64,000 nt of DNA, from contig SYLY01000159.1 in NCBI GenBank assembly GCA_005808475.1, forward strand, positions 1-64,000. Direction: 5' to 3'. The position numbers and the translations under genes were made by a program. Shown one piece after another: positions 36,010 to 44,622 of the stretch; position 1 is the first letter of the stretch; each line of letters starts with the position of its first letter. The notes under the pieces are model-generated. The model was not told the origin of the DNA, did not search any database, and saw only the letters and a list, made by a program, of their open reading frames with translations. This DNA is from Acidobacteriota bacterium. Lineage in GTDB: Bacteria; Acidobacteriota; Terriglobia; Bryobacterales; Bryobacteraceae.

Positions 36010-37704
36010 ATGAAACGGCGAAGTTTTCTGACCGGTTCCACGGGCGGCGTGGTTGCGCTGGGAACCGGCGCGGCGTCCCCGGCTCGAGCCCAAACTCGGT
36101 CCGCGACGGCGAAATCGCGGCCCCGGATCATGTTCTATCACGACGGGCGCCACCCGCTGATTTACATGTACGAGCCGCCGATGCGGAAGGAAGAGTACGA
36201 GTCGGCCGTGGATGAGTTGGTGGGCACTCCCGTGCAGGCGATCATGTTCGGCCTGGGCGACGGGCGGACCGTGCTGCATGACACCAAGGTAGGCGAATTG
36301 TGGGGGCATCGCGTCAACAAGTGGCCCCACCCCATCTTCCGGCGCGCGCATCAGAACGCCCGGATGCTGATCGACGCCGGGCACGATCCGCTGCGAGTCG
36401 TCTGCGACCGCGCCCACCAGAAGGGCATGCTGCTATATCCGGCCTTGCTCATGCAAATGGGGTCGGGCAACGAAGAGGACACGCGCACGTCGAACTTCCG
36501 GCTCCGGAATCGCCACCTCGAGATCGGGGCGCGGGGCGGGATCGATCCCTCCTTCCCCAAGGGCGCCCTCCAATTGGCGGACTACAAGCAGCCCGAAGTG
36601 CGCCGCGAACGATTTGCATTGATCGACGAGACCCTGAAGCGCTATCCCGTGGACGGCTTCGAGTTGCAGCTCAACTACGGTTCCCGTTACTTCCGGCCGG
36701 ATGAGCTCGACGAGGGGCGCAAGATCATGACCGAGTGGATTGGCGAGATCCATCGCGCCGTGATTGCCAGCGGCGCCAACCGCGAGTTGGTGATCCGCGT
36801 GCCCGGCAGTCTCGACGGCTGCTGGTCGATCGGGCTGGATGTGCGCGAGTGGATGAAGCGCAAGATCGTCGATGTCGTGGCGCCGCAGATCTTCGGCGGG
36901 CCGGAGCGCATCGACATGACGCTCGATGTCCGTGCGTTCGTGGAAGCAGCGAGGGGGACCGGCACTCGAGTCCACCCCACGCTGCAAAGCGATGTGGACT
37001 CCGATCGCACGCAGACCGCGCCGATCGAGATGATACGCGCGGCGGCCTGCAACTATTGGGCGCAGGGAATCGACGGCCTCTACCTGGCCCATTGGTTCAA
37101 CCGGTGGCCCTATCAGGCGCCGTTCTACGAAATCTTGCGGGAGTTGCCCCACGCCGGCATCATGGCGCCCAAGGACAAGTTCTATTCGCTGCCAACGGTA
37201 TCCTACCGGTATCCGAATCTGGCCGACGGCCTGGAACCCGGGATGTCCGTGCAACTGCCGAAGCCGCTGGCCCAGGGCAAAAGCGCAGCCGTGACGTTCC
37301 CTGTATCCGACGATCTGAAACGGTGGGCGAAGGTTGGCCGCGTTCACGAGGTTCTGTTGCGCGTGCGGCTGACCAACACCACCGAACTCGACCGCTTCGA
37401 GTTCCGTCTCAACGGCAAGCCGCTTGCTCCCGATGGGGACCGGCGCATCAACGAGACGTACAAGATGTCCGCGCCGCGCTATCGGGTGAACGGGTATTGG
37501 TATATCTGGCGGCTCGACGCGGCGCACTGGCCGGAGACGGGCAGCAACAAGTTCGAAGTCACGCTCACCCGGCGCGATCCGGATCTGATCCCCGAGATCG
37601 CGCTGCGCGACGTGGAACTGGAAATCAAATACAAGATGGGCAAGAATTTCCATCGTGGCCAGGATCCCGATCTCGGCCCGGCCCAGGGAAGTTCGCCCAA
37701 TTGA
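36010..37704 (+). CDS. Tat-leader TIM-barrel (glycosidase-like) protein, paralogue D
   Basis: 564 residues from ATG 36010 with AAGGAG upstream. Leader MKRRSFLTGSTGG. Landmarks: IMFYHDGRHPLIYMYEPPM near 40, LIDAGHDPLRVVCDRAHQKG, a strand DGFELQLNYGS near 214, and CNYWAQGIDGLYLAHWFN near 345. At the third-from-last position of the usual DGIELD strand it has Gln instead of Asp, so a likely active-site acid is missing. C-terminal beta-sandwich ends VELEIKYKMG. Longest of the five paralogues. Starts the two-gene unit with the Gfo/Idh gene at 37724. Confidence 0.78.
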   Translation: MKRRSFLTGSTGGVVALGTGAASPARAQTRSATAKSRPRIMFYHDGRHPLIYMYEPPMRKEEYESAVDELVGTPVQAIMFGLGDGRTVLHDTKVGELWGHRVNKWPHPIFRRAHQNARMLIDAGHDPLRVVCDRAHQKGMLLYPALLMQMGSGNEEDTRTSNFRLRNRHLEIGARGGIDPSFPKGALQLADYKQPEVRRERFALIDETLKRYPVDGFELQLNYGSRYFRPDELDEGRKIMTEWIGEIHRAVIASGANRELVIRVPGSLDGCWSIGLDVREWMKRKIVDVVAPQIFGGPERIDMTLDVRAFVEAARGTGTRVHPTLQSDVDSDRTQTAPIEMIRAAACNYWAQGIDGLYLAHWFNRWPYQAPFYEILRELPHAGIMAPKDKFYSLPTVSYRYPNLADGLEPGMSVQLPKPLAQGKSAAVTFPVSDDLKRWAKVGRVHEVLLRVRLTNTTELDRFEFRLNGKPLAPDGDRRINETYKMSAPRYRVNGYWYIWRLDAAHWPETGSNKFEVTLTRRDPDLIPEIALRDVELEIKYKMGKNFHRGQDPDLGPAQGSSPN

Positions 37705-37723
37705 TCCGAACGGAGCCGGCTTC

Positions 37724-38893
37724 ATGAACAGACGTAATTTCTTCGCGGGAGCGGCCATGCTTCCGGCCGCCGCGCAGGCGCAGTCCGCGGCGCCGGCCAA
37801 GAAGAAGTATCGAGCCGGTGTGATCGGTCTCGGCTGGACGGGGCTGCTGTACGATCTCGCCGAGCGTACGGGCGAGAAGTTCAGCGTGGACGACATCCAG
37901 CGCCCCACGCCCAAGCTCGATATGCGGCGGCGTCACTACAGTCACGACCATCCCGGCGAAGAAGGTCTGCCGCAGTCGTATTCGGTGGCCCTCTCCGAGA
38001 GGCCCGATGTCGAGCTCGTGGCCGGCGCCGAGCGCGATCCGAAGCGCCTGGCCGTGTTCGGCGAGCGGTTCGGACTGAAGGCCCTTTACACCGACGCGAT
38101 CGAAATGATGAGGAAAGAGCGGCTCGACATCGTCGCGGTCTGTACGAACGCGAAAGGACGCTCGTTCCTCACCGTCAAGGCCGCGGAGATGGGCGCGAAG
38201 GGGATCGTCGCCGAAAAGCCGATGTGCCACACCCTCGCCGAAGCCGGCGCCATGGTGAAGGCGTGCGCCGATCGCAAGATTCCTCTCAGCGCGGGTGCGA
38301 TCACAACCACTCATCCCTCGTTCGGCCGGGCGAAGCAGTTGCTGCGCGAAGGCGTGATCGGCGGCCTGATCTCGATCGATACCAGGGGGCCTGGGGCGCA
38401 GCATCAGAACTGGGCTTATTTCGTCGACGGAACAATTGCCTGGGTCTCTGGCACTGGCGACAAGCCACGCCGGGAAGGCGGGAGCGACGAATTCACGGGC
38501 CAAGGCATGGCCGTCACGAGCGACGGCCTGGTGATTCACTTCCGGCATGGCGCGCCCGGCGTCCGCTTGAGCGGAGCCAAGGGCGAGATCGCGTTCGATC
38601 GCTACCGGTGGACGCTTGACGTGGAACTCGATACGCCCGCCGGACGCCAGCGCGTCACGTCGCCGTGGCCCGATCCGCAGTTCGTGCCGCCCTATCATTC
38701 GGTGTACACGATCGACGATGTAGTCGCCTGTATGGACGGGCGAATGGACGAACCGAAGAATTCCGGCCGGCGCGTCGCCATGGCTCTGGAAGTCGAGATC
38801 GCGCTGAAGGAGTCGTCGCGGCGTGGCGGCGCCAAGGTCGAACTGCCGCTGGCGGACCGGTCGCTGGGCCTCAACTATGACTGGTTCCGGTAG
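37724..38893 (+). CDS. Gfo/Idh/MocA-family oxidoreductase, Tat leader
   Basis: 389 residues from ATG 37724, GGAG upstream. Leader MNRRNFFAGAAMLPAAA. Rossmann start YRAGVIGLGWTGLLYDLAE and the conserved IVAEKPMCHTLAEA (EKP lysine), with AITTTHPSFGRAKQLLREG following. A roughly 40-residue insert between the first strand and helix (DDIQRPTPKLDMRRRHYSHD) is unusual. Probably an NAD(P)-dependent sugar dehydrogenase working with the TIM-barrel protein encoded 19 bases upstream. Confidence 0.87.
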   Translation: MNRRNFFAGAAMLPAAAQAQSAAPAKKKYRAGVIGLGWTGLLYDLAERTGEKFSVDDIQRPTPKLDMRRRHYSHDHPGEEGLPQSYSVALSERPDVELVAGAERDPKRLAVFGERFGLKALYTDAIEMMRKERLDIVAVCTNAKGRSFLTVKAAEMGAKGIVAEKPMCHTLAEAGAMVKACADRKIPLSAGAITTTHPSFGRAKQLLREGVIGGLISIDTRGPGAQHQNWAYFVDGTIAWVSGTGDKPRREGGSDEFTGQGMAVTSDGLVIHFRHGAPGVRLSGAKGEIAFDRYRWTLDVELDTPAGRQRVTSPWPDPQFVPPYHSVYTIDDVVACMDGRMDEPKNSGRRVAMALEVEIALKESSRRGGAKVELPLADRSLGLNYDWFR

Positions 38894-38934
38894 GCTTGCC
38901 GCGCCGCACGCACGCCGACGCGCACCAGCGGGGA

Positions 38935-38962
38935 TTGACACCATGGCTGCCGTGTGTATACA
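38935..38962 (+). promoter_or_regulatory. Sigma70-type promoter overlapped by a TGTATACA operator
   Basis: TTGACA (38935-38940), a 16-base spacer and TATACA (38957-38962) form a good promoter 43 bases before the receptor gene at 39005. The perfect palindrome TGTATACA (38955-38962) covers the -10 box, so a GntR/FCD repressor binding there would exclude RNA polymerase. Confidence 0.6.
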
Positions 38963-39004
38963 TTAGGCAGTCCGAGCTTGGTCTCGAAACTGGGAGGTAG
39001 TCTC

Positions 39005-42000
39005 GTGTCGAGAAATGGAAATTTGGCCCTTACGGCAGTGCTGTGGTGCGGACCACTGGCATGGGCGCAGTCTCCACTGTCGAAAATCGTCGGCACCGTG
39101 ACCGATCCGTCCGGCGCGGCCGTGGTGGGCGCCAAGGCGTCCGCGCGGAATGACGGCACGGGATTCACCGCGTCAGCGGCGACGGACGCCCGCGGGTACT
39201 ACGAACTCGACAAGATGCCCGACGGGATGTATACCGTCGCGATCGAACTTGCCGGGTTCCGGACTCACCGGCAGGCGAAGATCGTGCTGGAAACCCGCCA
39301 GACTCTTCGAATCGACGTCGCATTGACGGTCGGCGATCTCAGCCAGCAGGTGGAGGTCACCGGCCAGGCGCCGGTCGTCACCACCGACTCCGGCCAAGTC
39401 AACAGCGGCCACTTCAACCGCAAGGCCATCAACAACAACTACCTGCCGCAGATCTCGAATGTTTATGTCGCCACCGCGGGCGCGCTCTCTCCGTCGTTTC
39501 AGGGGTTCCAGGGTGTCGGCACCACCGCCGCGCAGAACAAGACCACCGTCGATGGCGTCGAGATGAACAACTTCTTCCTCAACGTGGAAACGCTGCAGGA
39601 GGTCAAGGTTCTCACGAGCGGCAATTCCGCCGAGTACGCGACGCCGATGGTCATGGATTTCGCCACCCAGAGCGGAACCAATTCCCTTCACGCGAAGTTC
39701 CTGATGCAACTTGGAAATCCGGCGATGAACTCGCTCGGCCCGAACAATCGTGTCCGCGGACCGGGATATCCGACCAACCGCGATCAGCTCTGGTCCGTAT
39801 CCGGTCCGGTGCGAATCCCGGGAATCTACAACGGCAAGGACAAGACGTTCTTCTACGTGGACCGCTACTGGCTCAATCAGGTGACGTACGTGCAGGGCGG
39901 AAGCCCGACAACCATTGCGCCCGAGCGCATCCGCACAGGCGACTTCTCGTTCCTGCCCGCCAGCCGGTTCCGTGCCGGTACGCTCATGGATCCCTCCACC
40001 GGCACTCCGTTTCCGGGCAACCGGATTCCGGCGTCGGCGATCAGCGGCGTCTCGGCGAACTTCCTGAAGTTGCTCCCGGCCACCAACTTCCCGTCCCAGA
40101 ACCCGGCCAACGATGGTCCGAACTTTCTGCTGGGCCTCGGAACTCCGACGGGCTCTTCGACTGGGTCGAACTTTTCCGTCAAGATCGATCACCAGTTGAC
40201 GTCGAAGGACCGCATCGGCTGGGCCTCGACATGGAGACGCGCCTACTCGACCAGCGATCGAAGCGGCTACAACTTCTGGTGGCTCGGCAACAACTGGCCG
40301 AGCAACAGCCAGCGTGTTTACTGGACCCGCGTGATACGGCCCAATATGGTGAACGAATTCCGGGCAGGCATCGAACGGAAGGACGAATTCGAAGCCACCG
40401 ATCCGAACACGCCGTTTCCGAGTGGATTCTCCAGCCAGTACAAGGGCAACGGCCTCGCGCTGCTACGCGCACTCGGCTTCTCATGGCTGCCATCGCTCGA
40501 TCCCACCACATCCGCCAGCCTGCCCGTCATCAACATCCCCGGATTCTCCACGGGGTTCGATTTCGGATTCACGGGCGGATACGACTATCGCGTGGATACC
40601 CGGAACTTCACGGACAACCTCTCGTGGGTGAAGGGTGCGCACAGCTTCAAGATGGGCGCCGATCTGCGTCCCGCCTACAACCAAACGATCAAGTGGGGCC
40701 AAGCAACCGCGGGCCGGTTCGACTTCACGGGACGCTTCAGCGGCCACCATTACGGAGACTTCCGTCTCGGCGTTCCCGACAATGCGGCGCGGGCCGGTGT
40801 CACTCCTCGCCCGTATCGCCAACAGATCTGGGGCGGTGTCTACTTCCAGGACAACTGGCGCGTGACGCCGCGGTTCAACCTCGAACTCGGCCTGCGTTTC
40901 GAGCACAACGGCCTGGCCTTCGAAAAGAACAACATGATGTCGAATTTCGATCCGGCTACGGGTAGTCTGATCGTACCCGTGGACGCGACCCGCGCCTTGA
41001 TCAGTCCTGCGTTTCCTTCTTCGATTCCGATCAAGACCGCCGCGGAAGCGGGCTTCCCGTTGCGCCTGCGGAACCGGCCCCAATTCCATTGGTTCCCACG
41101 CCTCGGATTCGCTTACCGGCCCGGGTTCGTTTCGAAGTCCGTGCTTCGTGGCAGCTTCGGGTTCTTCTCGGTGCCTCCTTCCTGGGAGGCCGGCGGCGGC
41201 GCCTGTTGCGCGCAAGATGGAAGCGCCATGGCGACGCGAGTCCCGTTCGCTTTGGACGAGGCCTTCAGCAACAGCTACAGTGGCGGGCGCCCCGCGTTCT
41301 CCTTCCCGTTCCCGTTTCCACAAGGATTCGGCGCGACCGGACAGACGGCGCTGGGTGTCGATAAGAACTTCCCGTTTGGCTACACGGCGAACTGGAACCT
41401 GACCATCGAAAAGGAGGTTCTGCCCGACACCGCGTTGCGCGTCACCTACCTCGGCGTGAAGGGCACCAACCTCCCGTATCAGTCCTACCTCAGTCCCGCT
41501 ATCGGACGCGGCGCGCTTTATCCGCGATTCAGCCGCGTGTCCATGGTGAGCGCGGGAGGAAACCTGAGCTATCAGGGCATGGAAGCGTCGCTGAAGCGGC
41601 GATTCTCGGCGGGCATGCAGTTTGAAGCCTTCTATTCCTGGGGCCACAAACTCGGCCTTCCCAGCGTGCTTCGGCCCTGGCGGGAAACCGACTTCGGGGA
41701 CTACATCGAGGACGCGCGGAACCGGGAACGCGACTACGGCCGCCAGCCGGATTGGGCCGACCAACGGTTCAGCATCTCCCATGTCGTGGAGTTGCCGTTC
41801 GGACGCGGGCGAAAGTTCCTGTCTTCGATCCCGCGCGCGGCAAACTACGCGATCGGCGGATGGGCGTTGAGCGGTTGGTGGTGGTTCGACACCTGGAAAC
41901 CGATCACGCCGGTTGTCGCTGGCCAGGACCCGCTCGGACTGGGCCGCAACATTCGAGCATCGGTAGTGCCCGGGTGCAATCCGAACATCGCCCCCTCCCT

Positions 42001-42310
42001 CGGCGCGATCTACAATACCGCCTGCTTCACGCGGCCGGCGGCGGGACAGTATGGCGATGCCGCCTATAACGTCATCCTTCCCAAGTCCTGGGTTGGGCTG
42101 GGCCAGAACAACGTCGCGCTGTACAAGGACATTCCGCTGCTCTTCACCGAAAGCGCCATGCTTCGAATCGGAGGGAAGTTCGTCAACTTGTTCAATCACC
42201 CCTGGCTGACGCAGGCGGGTGGAGGCAACATCATCACCGGTGGCACGGCGGGCAGAGGCGCCATGACCGGTGCGCGAACGGTTCGAATCGAGGCCAAGAT
42301 CGAATTCTGA
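39005..42310 (+). CDS. TonB-dependent receptor (Oar-like) with carboxypeptidase-regulatory-like domain
   Basis: 1101 residues from GTG 39005; GGAGG lies 7 bases upstream. An in-frame GTG at 38954 is rejected because it lies inside the promoter. Sec leader ending PLAWAQS, then the N-terminal beta-sandwich IVGTVTDPSGAAVVGAKA (residues about 25-110), a plug with TTVDGVEMNN, and a long barrel ending VRIEAKIEF with a terminal Phe. Intact, unlike the receptor at 15536. Expected to bring oligosaccharides or other large ligands across the outer membrane. Leads a plus-strand operon running to 49488 with an inner-membrane AbgT transporter directly after it. Confidence 0.9.
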   Translation: MSRNGNLALTAVLWCGPLAWAQSPLSKIVGTVTDPSGAAVVGAKASARNDGTGFTASAATDARGYYELDKMPDGMYTVAIELAGFRTHRQAKIVLETRQTLRIDVALTVGDLSQQVEVTGQAPVVTTDSGQVNSGHFNRKAINNNYLPQISNVYVATAGALSPSFQGFQGVGTTAAQNKTTVDGVEMNNFFLNVETLQEVKVLTSGNSAEYATPMVMDFATQSGTNSLHAKFLMQLGNPAMNSLGPNNRVRGPGYPTNRDQLWSVSGPVRIPGIYNGKDKTFFYVDRYWLNQVTYVQGGSPTTIAPERIRTGDFSFLPASRFRAGTLMDPSTGTPFPGNRIPASAISGVSANFLKLLPATNFPSQNPANDGPNFLLGLGTPTGSSTGSNFSVKIDHQLTSKDRIGWASTWRRAYSTSDRSGYNFWWLGNNWPSNSQRVYWTRVIRPNMVNEFRAGIERKDEFEATDPNTPFPSGFSSQYKGNGLALLRALGFSWLPSLDPTTSASLPVINIPGFSTGFDFGFTGGYDYRVDTRNFTDNLSWVKGAHSFKMGADLRPAYNQTIKWGQATAGRFDFTGRFSGHHYGDFRLGVPDNAARAGVTPRPYRQQIWGGVYFQDNWRVTPRFNLELGLRFEHNGLAFEKNNMMSNFDPATGSLIVPVDATRALISPAFPSSIPIKTAAEAGFPLRLRNRPQFHWFPRLGFAYRPGFVSKSVLRGSFGFFSVPPSWEAGGGACCAQDGSAMATRVPFALDEAFSNSYSGGRPAFSFPFPFPQGFGATGQTALGVDKNFPFGYTANWNLTIEKEVLPDTALRVTYLGVKGTNLPYQSYLSPAIGRGALYPRFSRVSMVSAGGNLSYQGMEASLKRRFSAGMQFEAFYSWGHKLGLPSVLRPWRETDFGDYIEDARNRERDYGRQPDWADQRFSISHVVELPFGRGRKFLSSIPRAANYAIGGWALSGWWWFDTWKPITPVVAGQDPLGLGRNIRASVVPGCNPNIAPSLGAIYNTACFTRPAAGQYGDAAYNVILPKSWVGLGQNNVALYKDIPLLFTESAMLRIGGKFVNLFNHPWLTQAGGGNIITGGTAGRGAMTGARTVRIEAKIEF

Positions 42311-42317
42311 TTCCCGA

Positions 42318-43850
42318 ATGACAGCGACAGGCGCGTCCGGCCGGGGCGTTCTGGACCGGATCGAGCGGCTGGGTAACCGGCTGCCCGATCCGGCCATCCT
42401 GTTTGTCTGGCTGCTGGCGTTCGTTTGGGTGATCTCGGCGATTCTGGCGCCGGTCGAGTTCGCGGAGTTGGACCCGAGGACGAAGCAGCCGGTCCGGGTC
42501 GTCAATCAGTTGACTGGGCCGGCGATCGCCGGCTTTCTCACCCGGATGGTCCGGACCTTCATGGAGTTTCCGCCGCTCGGCACGGTGCTCGTGATTCTGC
42601 TGGCCACCGGCGTTGCGGAACATAGCGGCCTGTTTTCGGCGGCGATCCGCGCCTTGCTGCGGCGCACGTCGCGCAAGCTGCTGACTCCGATGCTCCTCTT
42701 GGTTGCCGTGCTGAGTCACTCCGCTGGCGATCCTGGCTACGCGATCGTGATCCCGGCGGGTGGGGCGATGTTCGCCGCATCCGGCAGACATCCGCTGCTG
42801 GGAATCGCCGTCGCGTTCGCGGGCGCCTCGGGCGGATTCAGCGCGAGCTTCCTCCCGTCGTCGCTCGATCCCCTCCTGCAGGGCTTCACGCAGCAGGCGG
42901 CGCGCATCATCGATCCTGACGCGCGGATCAATCCGCTGTGCAATTGGGGATTCATGAGCGCGTCGGCGCTGCTGCTGATCGGAGTGGGCTGGTTCATTAC
43001 GGATCGCATTGTCGAGCCCCGGCTGGCGGGAGTTGCCGTGGACGGCGAACCAACCGATGCCTCCTCGATGCCGGAGGCTCCGGCGGCCGAGTCGCGCGGG
43101 CTTCGAATGGCGTCGATCGCGGCGGCGTCGATCGTAGCCGCCATGGTGCTTGCGTGCTGGCCGGTGAACTCGGCGCTACGCGATCCGGGAGGCAGCCTCA
43201 TCGCTCCCGCGGCGCCGTTGATGCAAATGGTGGCGCCGATGCTGTTTATTCTGATGCTGGTTCCGGGCATCGCCTACGGCGCCGTGGTGGGAACGGTGAA
43301 GAACCATCGCGACGTGGTCCAGGCGATGACGAAGGGAATGGGTGGTGTCAGCTACTATGTCGTGATGGCGTTTTTCGCCGCGCAATTCACGGCGGCGTTC
43401 ACGCAATCGAATCTCGGCCTGCTGATCGCGATCAAAGGCGCGAACGCGCTCGAGGCCTGGCGGCTTCCCGCGCAAGTGACCATCGGCGGGATCATTCTGC
43501 TCACGGCCGCGATCAATCTGCTGATCGGCTCGGCGTCGGCGACATGGGCGCTGCTCAGTCCGATCTTCGTGCCGATGCTGATGGCGGCCGGGTTGTCACC
43601 GGAACTCACGCAGGCTGCCTTCCGAGTGGGAGACTCGAGCACGAACATCATCACCCCTCTGATGCCGTTCTTCCCCTTGGTTGTTCTCTATGCGCGCCGC
43701 TATACTAAGGGCGCCGGCTCCGGGACGCTGATCTCGCTCATGCTCCCTTATTCGATGGCGTTCCTGGTGGTATGGAGTCTTCTGCTGGCTGTATTCTGGA
43801 CCTTTCGGCTGCCGCTCGGGCTGCAAGCCGGTTACACGTATTCCCGATGA
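42318..43850 (+). CDS. AbgT-family transporter (p-aminobenzoyl-glutamate type)
   Basis: 510 residues from ATG 42318, 7 bases after the receptor stop. About 12 membrane segments. AbgT landmarks: RIERLGNRLPDPAILFVWL, ATGVAEHSGLFSAAIR, LSHSAGDPGYAIVIPAGG, ASGRHPLLGIAVAFAGASGG and GDSSTNIITPLMPFFPLVV. The family moves aminobenzoyl-glutamate and may export sulfonamides or carry other amidated or carboxylated small molecules. Directly following a TonB receptor and preceding an amidase, it may import a peptide- or amide-linked product that the creatininase-type enzyme then hydrolyses. Confidence 0.9.
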   Translation: MTATGASGRGVLDRIERLGNRLPDPAILFVWLLAFVWVISAILAPVEFAELDPRTKQPVRVVNQLTGPAIAGFLTRMVRTFMEFPPLGTVLVILLATGVAEHSGLFSAAIRALLRRTSRKLLTPMLLLVAVLSHSAGDPGYAIVIPAGGAMFAASGRHPLLGIAVAFAGASGGFSASFLPSSLDPLLQGFTQQAARIIDPDARINPLCNWGFMSASALLLIGVGWFITDRIVEPRLAGVAVDGEPTDASSMPEAPAAESRGLRMASIAAASIVAAMVLACWPVNSALRDPGGSLIAPAAPLMQMVAPMLFILMLVPGIAYGAVVGTVKNHRDVVQAMTKGMGGVSYYVVMAFFAAQFTAAFTQSNLGLLIAIKGANALEAWRLPAQVTIGGIILLTAAINLLIGSASATWALLSPIFVPMLMAAGLSPELTQAAFRVGDSSTNIITPLMPFFPLVVLYARRYTKGAGSGTLISLMLPYSMAFLVVWSLLLAVFWTFRLPLGLQAGYTYSR

Positions 43851-43866
43851 ACGAGGTGAAAAAACA

Positions 43867-44622
43867 TTGCTACTCGCTGAACTCTCCTGGCCGGCCGTGA
43901 ACGCACTGTCGCGCGACGTGCTCGTGGTGCTGCCGATCGCGGCGCTCGAACAGCACGGCCCGCATCTGCCATTGTTCACCGACAGTTTTCTGGTAGGCGA
44001 GGTGGCGCGGCGGGCCAATGAGGCGCTCGGCGGCCGGGTGTTGTTCGCGCCGGTGACGTGGCTCGGCAATTCGCATCATCATCTCGATTTCGCGGGCACG
44101 ATGACGGCGGCTCCGCGCGTTTACCTCGACATGCTGCGCACGATGATCGATTGCGTGCTGACGCACGGCTTCAAACGCATCGTGCTGCTCAACGGCCACG
44201 GCGGCAACAACGTGCCCGGGCAGCAGGTGCTCTATGAGGCGCGTCAGCATCATCGCGATCGCAAGGACTTGTTGTTGCTGCTGGCCAACTATTGGGCGCT
44301 CGGCTCCGATCCGGCGAAAACGATTCCAGGCCTGCAGCACAAGATCGAACATGCGTGCCAATGGGAGACATCGATGATGATGCACCTGCGTCCGGATCTC
44401 GTTGGCGGCTACAAGAGCACTGCCAAAGTCGAATGGGGGAACCCGTTCCAGCCGGCCACGCGCGCCTGGACAATGCCCGATGTTTCCCCTGAGGGACATG
44501 TCGGAGAGCCCGCGCTGGCCACGGCCGGGATCGGCGAGGCGCTTCTCGAGGCATTCGCCGCCGATGCGGTTGCGTTCCTGACCAGAGTGATCGAATGGGA
44601 CGGAAGGAGTTGGAACGGATGA
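43867..44622 (+). CDS. Creatininase-family amidohydrolase
   Basis: 251 residues from TTG 43867, with GAGGTG 8 bases before it. The family opens LPIAALEQHGPHLPLFTDS (Glu and His metal ligands, then Asp), followed by GNSHHHLDFAGT, LNGHGGNN and a late QWETSMMM holding the remaining Glu. Members hydrolyse creatinine, formylated amines or lactam/amide bonds in cofactor or peptide breakdown. No signal peptide: a cytoplasmic enzyme, consistent with action after uptake by the preceding transporter. Stop overlaps the next start by 4 bases. Confidence 0.88.
   Translation: MLLAELSWPAVNALSRDVLVVLPIAALEQHGPHLPLFTDSFLVGEVARRANEALGGRVLFAPVTWLGNSHHHLDFAGTMTAAPRVYLDMLRTMIDCVLTHGFKRIVLLNGHGGNNVPGQQVLYEARQHHRDRKDLLLLLANYWALGSDPAKTIPGLQHKIEHACQWETSMMMHLRPDLVGGYKSTAKVEWGNPFQPATRAWTMPDVSPEGHVGEPALATAGIGEALLEAFAADAVAFLTRVIEWDGRSWNG

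Noticed and set aside
38954-39004. In-frame GTG at 38954 as receptor start
   Set aside because: It would place the promoter and operator in the coding region; GTG 39005 has a good ribosome site and gives a proper signal peptide.
39227-39232. GTATAC inside the TonB receptor gene as an operator
   Set aside because: Deep in coding sequence and explained by codons; similar copies near 35288 and 35705 were set aside for the same reason.
42372-42377. GTAACC as an ECF promoter in the AbgT gene
   Set aside because: No CGAA 16 bases downstream and it lies in coding sequence.
40481-42505. 674-codon minus-strand open frame within the TonB receptor
   Set aside because: Antisense shadow; the receptor frame is well supported.
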